Shown one piece after another: positions 9,597 to 17,137 of a DNA stretch of 64,000 nucleotides; position 1 is the first letter of the stretch; every line of letters starts with the position of its first letter. The notes beneath the pieces are model-generated. The model searched no databases. It was not told the origin of the DNA and saw nothing but the letters and a program-made list of their open reading frames with translations. The stretch lies in the NCBI RefSeq assembly GCF_021530565.1, contig NZ_JAKGBI010000011.1:124001-188000 (forward strand), written 5' to 3'. Position numbers and translations under genes: made by a program. This DNA comes from Pseudoalteromonas sp. SMS1. Lineage in GTDB: Bacteria; Pseudomonadota; Gammaproteobacteria; Enterobacterales; Alteromonadaceae.

Positions 9597-9935
9597 ATGC
9601 ACAGATTTTTAGCTGTCATTTTTCTTTTTATGTTGGTTGGTTGTAAAACAACGGGAACATACGAGCAAACCAGCTTAGAATTAACAGGCATGGAACTTAT
9701 TGAGCCATATTATGGCTATTATAAATCGTGGGTGCCATTGGGTAGCAACCATAGTTTGGACTTGGATGACAGCCAAAGAGGTGAACCATCTATAGCACTA
9801 CGAACATGTATTAAACAATTACAATCCTCACATGCCAAAGCGCCTAGCCATGCGCTTCGCTCTGTTCAACTTATCGAATGCATGAAAAAGAAAGGTTGGC
9901 AGTTATTAATAGAAGAAATATTCATCGTGTCATAA
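9597..9935 (+). CDS. Small putative lipoprotein (112 aa)
   Basis: A 112-residue predicted lipoprotein with the short signal MHRFLAVIFLFMLVGC (lipobox LVGC, Cys16). The mature part ends in a helical LIECMKKKGW segment. This Cys-Met-x-x-x-GW ending is seen in several small envelope proteins of unknown role. A purine-rich site (GTACAGG) lies upstream. The next gene follows after about 57 bases, so the two may be co-transcribed. Function unknown. Confidence 0.65.
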   Translation: MHRFLAVIFLFMLVGCKTTGTYEQTSLELTGMELIEPYYGYYKSWVPLGSNHSLDLDDSQRGEPSIALRTCIKQLQSSHAKAPSHALRSVQLIECMKKKGWQLLIEEIFIVS

Positions 9936-9992
9936 AGCTGAATAGAATTTAACCAAGCATATTTGCCCCGTTACGGGCAAAAAAGGAACAAT

Positions 9993-10421
9993 ATGGAATT
10001 CTTTAAAAAACCAAGCACAGCGGAAATAACCGTTTTATTACCTCAATGGTCTTGGCTCGTGCCCACAGATTCAACGGCATTATTTTTAACGGCTTTCGGC
10101 GATTGGGTTTTTGGAAACCCTAACGGCTCACTGTCTGTGCTTTCGGTTTTGGAAGGAACTTTTGAGCAAGTTGCCAGTTCTGGTCAAGAGTTTAACCAGT
10201 TAAATAAATCTCCTGAATGGTGCTGTGAAACCTTCCTATCTGATTGGTATTCACTGGCAATGACTAACGGGATTGTGCCCTCTGAGGGTGAATGTATCGG
10301 CTGGAAAGTTCACCCTATAGTCGGTGGTGAATTTAGTGTAAGTAACCTACAAATATTTTCAATGGATGTATATCAATCACTGATGGCACAATTACATGCA
10401 AAAGTACAAGGTCTTGTCTAG
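9993..10421 (+). CDS. DUF1851 (Tdi1-like, T6SS immunity-type) protein
   Basis: A 142-residue cytoplasmic protein resembling the DUF1851/T6SS immunity Tdi1 C-terminal family. The region GDWVFGNPNGSLSVLSVLEG and the following EQVASSGQEF fit that family's strand-turn-strand and helix pattern. Such proteins often protect against secreted effectors, but many stand alone, as here with no effector next to it. The start at 9993 is chosen because AAGGA lies seven bases upstream; a TTG at 9963 would add ten residues without a ribosome site. Confidence 0.65.
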   Translation: MEFFKKPSTAEITVLLPQWSWLVPTDSTALFLTAFGDWVFGNPNGSLSVLSVLEGTFEQVASSGQEFNQLNKSPEWCCETFLSDWYSLAMTNGIVPSEGECIGWKVHPIVGGEFSVSNLQIFSMDVYQSLMAQLHAKVQGLV

Positions 10422-10569
10422 TACTGTTTATCGTTAAAAGTCGCCCCTATATGGCATTCATAGACTGGTGTGGAGGTCATTTAGTACTAGATTTGGGATT
10501 ATGCAAGCTCTATTTAAAATAGGCCGAGTGCGGATGAGCTTGCCATCATCAAAAAGTATAGGGTTCTAT

Positions 10570-10605
10570 ACTGACTGTCAAATTGCACGCAATTTGATAG
10601 TCAGT
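10570..10605. repeat. Near-perfect 17-base inverted repeat
   Basis: ACTGACTGTCAAATTGC (10570-10586) is followed after two bases by GCAATTTGATAGTCAGT (10589-10605). The arms match at 16 of 17 positions, and the remaining pair can form G-U in RNA. No T-run follows, so it is not a standard terminator. It could be an operator, a transposon-type palindrome or an RNA hairpin. It lies about 100 bases before the next gene. Confidence 0.6.
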
Positions 10606-10702
10606 ACTTTGTAAAGTAGTTAGCTGAGGAACTTTGTCGTTCACCCAACTTGCGTGGGCGTTAACAAAATAAAGGATGAAAAATATTGAGGCGAAGGCAC
10701 GA

Positions 10703-11092
10703 ATGGAAAATAGTGAGCGCAACTTCAAACAGTTTACCCACCGCTTACTCACCGAAGGGCGACTAAGCAATGACGCTCTTTATGACGCACTAAAGTACTT
10801 GGGTGGTGTGCAGGGGGTCGTGCAAAACGCGTTCTACATTTCTGGATATGAAGCACTGGGGCACAAAGTCGCTAACACACAACCCATTCGGGAAGTTATA
10901 GACTTTTTGCTCCAACAGCAGACTGAAATGGATACATGTTCTGACGCGGAATATTTCTTTTTTGAGGCTATCGCTGATGCTTTCGCAGCCAATAAAATAG
11001 ATAACCACGCCGTGATTGCAGCTTCACCAGCGTGCTTCAAAAAGTACTTAGAAAAATATAGATACCCTGAACATCAAGCAAGAGGCCAATAA
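10703..11092 (+). CDS. Hypothetical protein (129 aa)
   Basis: A mostly helical soluble protein of about 129 residues, with no signal peptide or membrane segment. The family is not recognised. ATG 10703 is favoured by GGCGAAGG upstream. ATG 10676 would add nine residues but has its only purine run touching the start codon. The protein has several Cys (TCSD, ACFKK) without a clear metal motif. It belongs to the same run of small plus-strand orphan genes, and no partner gene is obvious. Confidence 0.55.
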   Translation: MENSERNFKQFTHRLLTEGRLSNDALYDALKYLGGVQGVVQNAFYISGYEALGHKVANTQPIREVIDFLLQQQTEMDTCSDAEYFFFEAIADAFAANKIDNHAVIAASPACFKKYLEKYRYPEHQARGQ

Positions 11093-11296
11093 CACTCCTT
11101 CCTAACTGAGCTAAACCTGAACAAGTACTTCTCCTAGTTATTTTGGACATTTATCATACAGTGACTAAAATGGGGGCAGGGCTTGAGGTAAATCAATCAA
11201 TATCGAGTATGGTCATTATTCAATGACCCCCCTCGCTGTTTTAACACTTAAGTGATTCACCTCCCCCGACAATTAAAATATACAGGGAGAAGTCAC

Positions 11297-12283
11297 GTGA
11301 GTTTAGAACAACAAGTTAATCAGCAAAATAACGAAATTAAACGCCTTCACAGTGAGATAACAGCATTAAAAGCGCAATTAATCCAGGTAGCCAATATGGA
11401 ATCTGAATTAACCGCACGCTTTGAAAAAACACATCTAATTGGATCGGATATGACGTTAACGCCTGGCGCTAAGGCGATATTGTCAGAAGCATTAAAAAAT
11501 AAGGTACTTTCTTGGATGGCAGTGCTGACATTGGTAACGACTTTAGGGGTTGGGGCTGTTGCCAAAAATGTGTATGACAACTTTCGTAGCACCGTGGATA
11601 AACGCATTGATGATACGGTTGAAAGCAAGCAGCACGAAATCACCAACCCGTTAATAGATTTATATAGCCGACAAATGGGAAGCTTTTTAGAGGAAATAAA
11701 TACCGCCCGTCAATTACTCACGCCAACACGCGAAGGGTTAGTTGACGCCAAACGCGAATCTGACAGGGTTTTGAAAGAAGCGACACTCGCACTCAATGAC
11801 GTCAAACAAAGCCAAATCGAGGTGAACCGTATTAAGCAAACCATATCGGACGCTTCAGATATCAACATTGATGACTTAGCGCCTATCGTCGCCCCCTTAG
11901 TTTACAACCAAGTGATTGAAAACGTGTTAGGAGATGCAGTGTTAGCAATTAATAGCGAGCAATGCCCAGATGGGTGGATCCCTTGGCACAATGCGCAAGG
12001 CCGCTTTTTGCGTGGTATCAATCTTAGCGACCAATTAATAGACCCAGACGGCAAACGCTCGGTGGGCCACTTGCAAGCAGACGCTATCGCTTATCATCAA
12101 CATACTTTGGGCGGTTTTAAACGCGGTGATCTTGTTGCAAATACTTGGGGCAAATCTGGGTATTTAATTCGTAATAAACTGAACAATGAAAAGGCTGATG
12201 AGAAAGAGAAAGCAAAGCACTCGGAAACTCGGCCAAAAAACGTTGCGGTACTCTTTTGTATAAAAGAGAGCTCGTCACACTAA
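11297..12283 (+). CDS. Membrane-anchored coiled-coil protein with phage tail-collar-like C-terminus
   Basis: A 328-residue protein. The N-terminal ~45 residues form a coiled coil (EQQVNQQNNEIKRLHSEI). One membrane segment follows at about 76-96 (WMAVLTLVTTLGVGAVAKNV), then a long second coiled coil. The C-terminal ~110 residues (CPDGWIPWHNAQGRFLRGI, then YHQHTLGGF, and ETRPKNVAVLFCIKE at the end) resemble the tail-collar or receptor-binding ends of phage tail fibres. No other phage genes are near. GTG 11297 is chosen because AGGGAGA lies eight bases upstream; GTG 11252 has no such site. The topology suggests an inner-membrane anchor with the collar-like part on the far side. Confidence 0.7.
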   Translation: MSLEQQVNQQNNEIKRLHSEITALKAQLIQVANMESELTARFEKTHLIGSDMTLTPGAKAILSEALKNKVLSWMAVLTLVTTLGVGAVAKNVYDNFRSTVDKRIDDTVESKQHEITNPLIDLYSRQMGSFLEEINTARQLLTPTREGLVDAKRESDRVLKEATLALNDVKQSQIEVNRIKQTISDASDINIDDLAPIVAPLVYNQVIENVLGDAVLAINSEQCPDGWIPWHNAQGRFLRGINLSDQLIDPDGKRSVGHLQADAIAYHQHTLGGFKRGDLVANTWGKSGYLIRNKLNNEKADEKEKAKHSETRPKNVAVLFCIKESSSH

Positions 12284-12290
12284 CACTGAA

Positions 12291-12317
12291 CGGCCATTTT
12301 TTGAATGGCCGGCTTTT
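12291..12317 (+). terminator. Rho-independent terminator
   Basis: CGGCCATT and AATGGCCG form an eight-base stem around TTTTG, followed by GCTTTTT. It starts eight bases after the stop of the coiled-coil/tail-collar gene and ends its transcript. Confidence 0.85.
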
Positions 12318-12524
12318 TCATGCAATTGACCTTTAATGGAAGCTCATTCATTCACAACGCCAACTTAGACACGCCCCCTAATCAAAGTGACACATTTAAC
12401 ACATTGAAAAATATAATAATATAATTACTTTTTTCATTATGCACTAAAGTGACAGAGAAGCTTTACACATCATATAACTTAGATGAGCGCGATAGGTATT
12501 TTAATATTCTTAAGGAGCAAAAAT

Positions 12525-13496
12525 ATGACTTATGCACGCATCTTATTGTTGACACTGTTAGCCGTGTCGACTCCTTTTATGGCTGCAAGTAGCGTAAAGC
12601 TGCCATTTCCAATTATTGATGAAACACATGAAATTGAGCAACATGCTGTTGAAATAAAAGGTAGCTGGATGACCTATTTAGAGCAAGGTCAAGGCAAAAC
12701 AGTGGTGTTTGTTCATGGCAACCCTACGTCATCTTACTCATGGCGTAACGTAATGCCTTACATTGCTGATACACATCGGGCCATCGCGGTTGACCTCATA
12801 GGTATGGGCGACTCGGGAAAACCAGATATAGCGTACACATTTAAAGAACACTATCAGTATTTCAACCGCTTTATAAACAAGTTAGATATTGATGAATTGA
12901 TTTTGGTTGGCCATGACTGGGGCGCAGCAATTGCATGGCTCTATGCCAAAAGAAACCCAGACAAAGTAGCCGGACTTGCCTTTATGGAGGGGGTGTTACC
13001 GCCACAATTTCCTGCCGAAAGCTATGAAAGCCTTGGTCCTGTTGCGGACTTTTTTAGAACACTGAGAGATCCCGTATTGGGGCCCATGTTAGTCATTGAG
13101 CAAAATATGTGGATTGAACAAGCTTTGCCCGCTTCTGTTAACCGCACTTTAGGCGAGCAAGCAATGGCAGCTTATCGTGCCCCCTATCTTGTACCAGAGT
13201 CTAGAAAACCGTTACTCGCTTGGCCAAATCAACTGCCTATTGCCAGAGAACCGGCGCAAACCGACCGCTTAATGCGCGGTATTAAACGTTTTATGCGTAA
13301 CACTGACATACCCACGTTATATGTTTATAGCTCACCGAGTGTTGAAGACTCACCGCATGTACTCAGCTGGTATATCGAGCATATTAATGAGCTTGAGACG
13401 GCTTATATTGGACAAGGGCTGCATTATTTACCAGAAGATCAACCTGACGCGATAGGTCGCGCTCTTGATGACTGGCTACGCCGGCTAGAAGATTAG
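12525..13496 (+). CDS. Haloalkane dehalogenase-like alpha/beta hydrolase, exported
   Basis: A 323-residue alpha/beta hydrolase with the full signature of subfamily II haloalkane dehalogenases: Asn66 in HGNPTSSY and Trp132 in GHDWG (halide-binding pair), nucleophile Asp131, catalytic acid Glu155 in FMEG, and His300 in GLHYLPEDQPD. The expected reaction is hydrolysis of a carbon-halogen bond to an alcohol and halide. Related hydrolases share parts of this pattern, so the substrate is inferred. Residues 1-22 look like a cleavable signal peptide, so it probably acts in the periplasm. TAAGGAG sits just before ATG 12525; ATG 12483 upstream lacks a ribosome site. A seven-TM AraC-type regulator gene follows on the same strand. 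Confidence 0.85.
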   Translation: MTYARILLLTLLAVSTPFMAASSVKLPFPIIDETHEIEQHAVEIKGSWMTYLEQGQGKTVVFVHGNPTSSYSWRNVMPYIADTHRAIAVDLIGMGDSGKPDIAYTFKEHYQYFNRFINKLDIDELILVGHDWGAAIAWLYAKRNPDKVAGLAFMEGVLPPQFPAESYESLGPVADFFRTLRDPVLGPMLVIEQNMWIEQALPASVNRTLGEQAMAAYRAPYLVPESRKPLLAWPNQLPIAREPAQTDRLMRGIKRFMRNTDIPTLYVYSSPSVEDSPHVLSWYIEHINELETAYIGQGLHYLPEDQPDAIGRALDDWLRRLED

Positions 13497-13505
13497 CCCC
13501 CTAAC

Positions 13506-13546
13506 GCCGTTAACTAGACACAGAAACTATGTGTCTAGTTAACGGC
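13506..13546. repeat. Perfect 17-base inverted repeat after dehalogenase gene
   Basis: GCCGTTAACTAGACACA (13506-13522) and its exact reverse complement (13530-13546) flank the loop GAAACTA. It begins 10 bases after the dehalogenase stop. It can form a very stable hairpin and probably terminates or protects the transcript, although no T-run follows. Confidence 0.7.
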
Positions 13547-13727
13547 AATAATGCCCATATTGTGGCGTGTTGAAACAGCTCAAACAGTTGCACAGCGACC
13601 GATTTTTGCCATTAAAACGTGACGTGATAAACATTAGAAACGGTCATCTTTGCAAGCTTTTACTTTCTTTTATTGTGCGTTAGTGTGTTGGATTGTCATT
13701 TCCTCACCGCTTATACAAGGATCTCAC

Positions 13728-14768
13728 TTGATAGCAGAATCGCTTAAAATACTTTACATTGTTTCAGCCGCTTATGTTGTGTTTGTCACCATCGCACTGT
13801 TATTGATCCAAGGTCAATTAGCAGTAGAACAAAAGATCGCACTCTTTATTTTTTGGTTACTGCTTTCTACACCAATGCTGGAATATATCGGCCTTGCCTT
13901 TAACTATATGCCATATCCATTTATTGCATTTGTACATTCATCTTTACTATTACTTGGACCATCAATCTATTTCTACATAACATATAAACCTGAAGCACAT
14001 TTTGATTACACTAAATGCCTACTCCATCTGTTTCCATTTGTTATCTTTTACACTGGCCGATTGGTTGAGCAAACAGAAATCCCGACACTTTTAGCTTTGC
14101 TGTATTTTGTCCATGTGCTCTTTTATCAATTTTTACTTACAAAAACGACTTGGTTCAGTCAACATGAAACCTCGAACAAACGTACTCAGTTCCTGATCAG
14201 TCAAAAAGCAATTGTTGTGTTTTTTTTGGTTGTTTCAAGTGCCTACTTTGTACAAGTAACGCTACATAAAATAGGCTCTGATTACCTACGTTTACTTTGG
14301 GACTTAAGTAATACATTGACTTTTATATATATTTTAATGCTCTCTAAAGGGTTTATCGACATCGTTAAAATAAAGCAGGCAAAGTCAAACCGTGTCCTAG
14401 AACTCGCGCCAGAATTGGCTAATCAACAAAAAAAATATTTGACCGACTTATTTGAAAAGGATCAACTTCACTTAAATAATGAACTGTCGTTAACCTGCTT
14501 AGCCAAAGAATTAGACTTGACCAGTAATCAGACATCAGAGCTACTTAACGAACACCTAAATACCAACTTTTACGAATTCGTCAATACATACCGTGTGCAA
14601 ACTGCGGCATACATGTTAAAGCACGCGAGTAAAAAAACAAAAGTATCTGAGCTTTATTTAGATGCGGGTTTTAACAATAAAAATACCTTTTATCGCGAGT
14701 TTAAAAAAGCCTTTAATATGTCTCCTGGAGAGTTTAAAACGAGATTTAGTAAGGCGACAAAACACTGA
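13728..14768 (+). CDS. Seven-TM AraC-family transcriptional regulator
   Basis: About 346 residues. The N-terminal half holds seven hydrophobic segments (from ILYIVSAAYVVFV to TLTFIYILMLSKGF). The C-terminal ~100 residues are an AraC-type double helix-turn-helix: LTCLAKELDLTSNQTSELLNEH, then VSELYLDAGFNNKNTFYREFKKAFNMSPGEF. Such proteins sense a signal in or across the membrane and bind DNA directly. The start is unusual: no ATG precedes the membrane domain. TTG 13728 has AAGGA seven bases upstream and gives exactly seven segments. TTG 13650 would add an eighth and has no ribosome site. It may regulate the dehalogenase gene upstream; this is inference from position. Confidence 0.8.
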   Translation: MIAESLKILYIVSAAYVVFVTIALLLIQGQLAVEQKIALFIFWLLLSTPMLEYIGLAFNYMPYPFIAFVHSSLLLLGPSIYFYITYKPEAHFDYTKCLLHLFPFVIFYTGRLVEQTEIPTLLALLYFVHVLFYQFLLTKTTWFSQHETSNKRTQFLISQKAIVVFFLVVSSAYFVQVTLHKIGSDYLRLLWDLSNTLTFIYILMLSKGFIDIVKIKQAKSNRVLELAPELANQQKKYLTDLFEKDQLHLNNELSLTCLAKELDLTSNQTSELLNEHLNTNFYEFVNTYRVQTAAYMLKHASKKTKVSELYLDAGFNNKNTFYREFKKAFNMSPGEFKTRFSKATKH

Positions 14769-14970
14769 TTGTTAAACTGCCCTGCACAAATTAGCCGATT
14801 GGGTTTCACCGTTTAAACTGTTATCAATTGATATGATGTGCCCTGTGGCCGAGGTTCAATGAAGGTGATCAGGAATGTTCAACATAGACTAGATGGCATT
14901 GAACAAAACGTCCTCGATACCTCAACTGAGATGCTTTCACTGAATTGTAATTGGTAAGGAGATGGCAAAT

Positions 14971-15768
14971 TTATTGGCCCTCTAATTCGGCATCCGTTCT
15001 TTTATCAACCTTGTGCTGATCTTCAGTGCGCCCATATTTCCAGTAGCTACTGATATACATATCTTGTTTTTCTAGCTGCTTTTCTCTTTTCAAAAATCGA
15101 CGAATACTGCGCATGGCTTCAAACTCACATGCACACCACACATAAGGTGTCATTGACGGCCACTCAATTGACTGAATTGCGGTTAGTAACGGGCTGTTTT
15201 GGCCTGGGGTGGGGTTAACGCGCCATATTACTTCAATGTTGTCAGGCTTGTTCAACTGATGAATATCTGCTTCACTGGTAACTTCTAAAATCGTTATCCC
15301 ACGGGCTGTTGATGGTAATTGCTCTAAATTACAGCTAATTGCAGGTAATGCGGTCATGTCACCGACAAACAGGAACCACGGTGCATCAGGGTTAGCTAAC
15401 TTAGTCGCACCAGGGCCACCGATGATAATTTCATCTCCCAGGTTCGCAGCTTTAGCCCAATCCGAAGCTGGCGATGCGCCTTTTTCTGATGTATGAAGGG
15501 CAAAATCAATAGTAAGCGTTGCAGTGGCTTTATCAAATGCTCGTACCGTATAAGTACGCAGCATGATGTTCTTTTTAGCTAATTGCTCAAATGCTTCTTC
15601 TTCGCGCAGTACGTCACCTTGTTTGGTAAACAGTAACTTCACGTAACCACTCTCATAGCCAGAAGGAAAGCTCTGCAAGTCTGTACCACCGAGTACAACC
15701 CTTTTATAATTTGGTGTTATAAGCTCACTTTTAAGCACCTGTGTCTTACGATAGTTTCCTACTGCCAT
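14971..15768 (-). CDS. Siderophore-interacting protein (ViuB-like ferric reductase)
   Basis: A 265-residue SIP-family flavoprotein expected to reduce ferric-siderophore in the cytoplasm and release iron. The FAD-binding part has RTYTVRAFD (flavin binding) and DFALHTSEKGASPASDWA, which matches the family's H-x(n)-G-P-A-S-x-W-A pattern. The NAD(P)H part has FLFVGDMTALPAI and ends in WCACEFEAMRSIRRFL and SSYWKYGRTED, typical of the family C-terminus. No siderophore receptor or transporter is adjacent, and no clear Fur box was seen upstream. It is convergent with the AraC-type gene; the 200 bases between them hold nothing clear. Confidence 0.85.
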   Translation of the reverse strand: MAVGNYRKTQVLKSELITPNYKRVVLGGTDLQSFPSGYESGYVKLLFTKQGDVLREEEAFEQLAKKNIMLRTYTVRAFDKATATLTIDFALHTSEKGASPASDWAKAANLGDEIIIGGPGATKLANPDAPWFLFVGDMTALPAISCNLEQLPSTARGITILEVTSEADIHQLNKPDNIEVIWRVNPTPGQNSPLLTAIQSIEWPSMTPYVWCACEFEAMRSIRRFLKREKQLEKQDMYISSYWKYGRTEDQHKVDKRTDAELEGQ

Positions 15769-15836
15769 TCTTTTAAACCTTTTTCTTTTTATATATGAGT
15801 AATACGATTCGCAGATAGAAATATTTAATGGTTTGC

Positions 15837-16526
15837 CTAGCTATCTTCAGAATTGGCCTGCTTCAATATCAGCTTCATCCATTGCTCAACCATCTTCTTC
15901 CTATGTGACTCGCGCAGAGTGTACATATACTCTGACTCTTTAGGCACTGTAATTTCTGGCAGTAGTGTTTTGACGATGTCTATGCCCGTATTTTCTCTGG
16001 CGGTATGTACAGGAAAGCTAAGCCTAAACTTAATATATTTGTCCTCAGAGATGAACACATATGCCTCAGAGTGATACTCCGCGCTATTTTTCAATTGTAT
16101 TGTGAATTGGGCTTGTTTTCCGACAAACGTTTTACCATTTGCGTCAAAAGTAACAGCCTGCACAGTGGCTGGATTGACCTCTTTATATTTACCTAACTTT
16201 TTTGCTGCATCAATTTCAGCCAAAACACTTTCAAGCTCGTCAGATACCACTTCTTGTGTATCATCCCAACTTACTTTCCCAATGGGGTAGATATACACTG
16301 TGACAAAATCCTTTGGGAAATTCTCATCGACGTACTTTAATGACATACCATATTCTGGTTGCTCAAACACGGTCTTATCTACCAGCATTAATTCACCAGC
16401 AACCCGTGGCGCGATAAAATCATTATCATAGTCACTGGCGTTAGTTGGACGACTGGCTTGTTGGGTTGCTTGACATGCAGCTAAAAATAAAATTAACACC
16501 CCAATCAAAGCATGTTTATTAATCAT
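15837..16526 (-). CDS. Putative lipoprotein (229 aa)
   Basis: A 229-residue predicted lipoprotein (signal MINKHALIGVLILFLAAC, Cys18). The mature part is soluble, mixed alpha/beta, and ends in a charged helix (RKKMVEQWMKLILKQA). No family was recognised. It lies 68 bases upstream of the siderophore-interacting gene on the same strand, so co-transcription is possible. Nothing in the protein itself points to iron. Confidence 0.7.
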   Translation of the reverse strand: MINKHALIGVLILFLAACQATQQASRPTNASDYDNDFIAPRVAGELMLVDKTVFEQPEYGMSLKYVDENFPKDFVTVYIYPIGKVSWDDTQEVVSDELESVLAEIDAAKKLGKYKEVNPATVQAVTFDANGKTFVGKQAQFTIQLKNSAEYHSEAYVFISEDKYIKFRLSFPVHTARENTGIDIVKTLLPEITVPKESEYMYTLRESHRKKMVEQWMKLILKQANSEDS

Positions 16527-16652
16527 GGAATTCCTTGCATTACTATGTTTTTGGTCAGAGAAAAAGTCGCTGAACTATAATATCTAGCTCTTTAAATATA
16601 ATAAACGCACAGAGTGATAAATTGGGGTGATAAAATAAGGAGTTTTTTATAT

Positions 16653-16678
16653 AGCGCCAAGTTTGCCCACTTGGCGCT
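16653..16678. terminator. Hairpin downstream of double-glycine peptide gene
   Basis: AGCGCCAAGT (16653-16662) and ACTTGGCGCT (16669-16678) form a perfect ten-base stem with the loop TTGCCC. It starts 15 bases after the stop of the minus-strand peptide gene. It lacks a T-run in that direction, so termination is likely by position but not textbook. Confidence 0.55.
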
Positions 16679-16692
16679 CATTTACAAACGAG

Positions 16693-16914
16693 TTAGAAAC
16701 AAATAATGGGTGATGTCGTTGGACAAGCACATCCCGTTAGATCGGGGCTTTGTGTATAACAAGTACCCGCATTATATGTATTTGGTGCGCAATCCCCTTG
16801 GGTAGCAGTACACTGGCCGTAAGTAAATTTTCCCCCCGCAATATTGGGGGTTTGCTGTTTTGCTAATGCATTTTCGTCAGTTAATTTTTTTAAGTGTCTT
16901 TTGTTTAACTTCAT
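16693..16914 (-). CDS. Double-glycine leader, cysteine-rich peptide precursor (73 aa)
   Basis: A 73-residue peptide with a charged leader (MKLNKRHLKKLTDENALAKQ) ending TPNIAGG at residues 22-28. The 45-residue core has six Cys at 35, 42, 52, 62, 64 and 72, and many Thr/Ser. The Lys-rich leader plus GG resembles leaders cut by C39-peptidase exporters, as in bacteriocins and some RiPPs. AAGGATAA precedes ATG 16914; the longer open frame from 16944 starts at a poor position. No modifying enzyme or exporter is adjacent. The 56-residue peptide at 42406 shares the leader pattern, which supports a real family. Role unknown: antimicrobial or signal peptide is inference. Confidence 0.7.
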   Translation of the reverse strand: MKLNKRHLKKLTDENALAKQQTPNIAGGKFTYGQCTATQGDCAPNTYNAGTCYTQSPDLTGCACPTTSPIICF

Positions 16915-17052
16915 TATGATTATCCTTATTTGATGTAAATGCACTGTTAAAATAGAGCAAAATTAAATCCCCAACAAGCCATTTCGGTTAAAAATCTCTC
17001 TAACCAATCAATAAAGTGTGCAAAATCCAACCTCAAAAAACCTTTTTTTGAG

Positions 17053-17080
17053 TTGACACCATCTCATACAAGACTACAAT
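17053..17080 (+). promoter_or_regulatory. Sigma-70-type promoter of the TetR-RND operon
   Basis: TTGACA (17053-17058) is a perfect -35 box. It is separated by 16 bases from TACAAT (17075-17080), one base off the -10 consensus. It points at the TetR gene starting at 17138. Confidence 0.8.
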
Positions 17081-17086
17081 AACAAC

Positions 17087-17105
17087 ATTCGAATGATATT
17101 CGAAT
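17087..17105. promoter_or_regulatory. Probable TetR operator
   Basis: Two copies of the self-complementary octamer ATTCGAAT (17087-17094 and 17098-17105) are separated by GAT, giving a 19-base near-palindrome. It starts six bases after the -10 box, so a bound repressor would block initiation. The likely binder is the TetR protein encoded directly downstream (autoregulation). Confidence 0.7.
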
Positions 17106-17137
17106 AGAGTTCAAGCGTTATAATTATGGAATAAAAC

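Noticed and set aside
10440..10515. Short open frame reading MAFIDWCGGHLVLDLGLCK
   Set aside because: Only 23 codons, no ribosome site, and no recognised family.
13650..13727. Longer start (TTG 13650) for the seven-TM AraC gene
   Set aside because: No ribosome site and it would add an eighth hydrophobic segment.
15769..15836. Fur box upstream of the siderophore-interacting protein gene
   Set aside because: No sequence near the GATAATGATAATCATTATC consensus could be found.
16693..16914. Calling the cysteine-rich peptide a lanthipeptide
   Set aside because: No lanthionine synthetase or related enzyme is in the window, so only a double-glycine peptide precursor can be supported.
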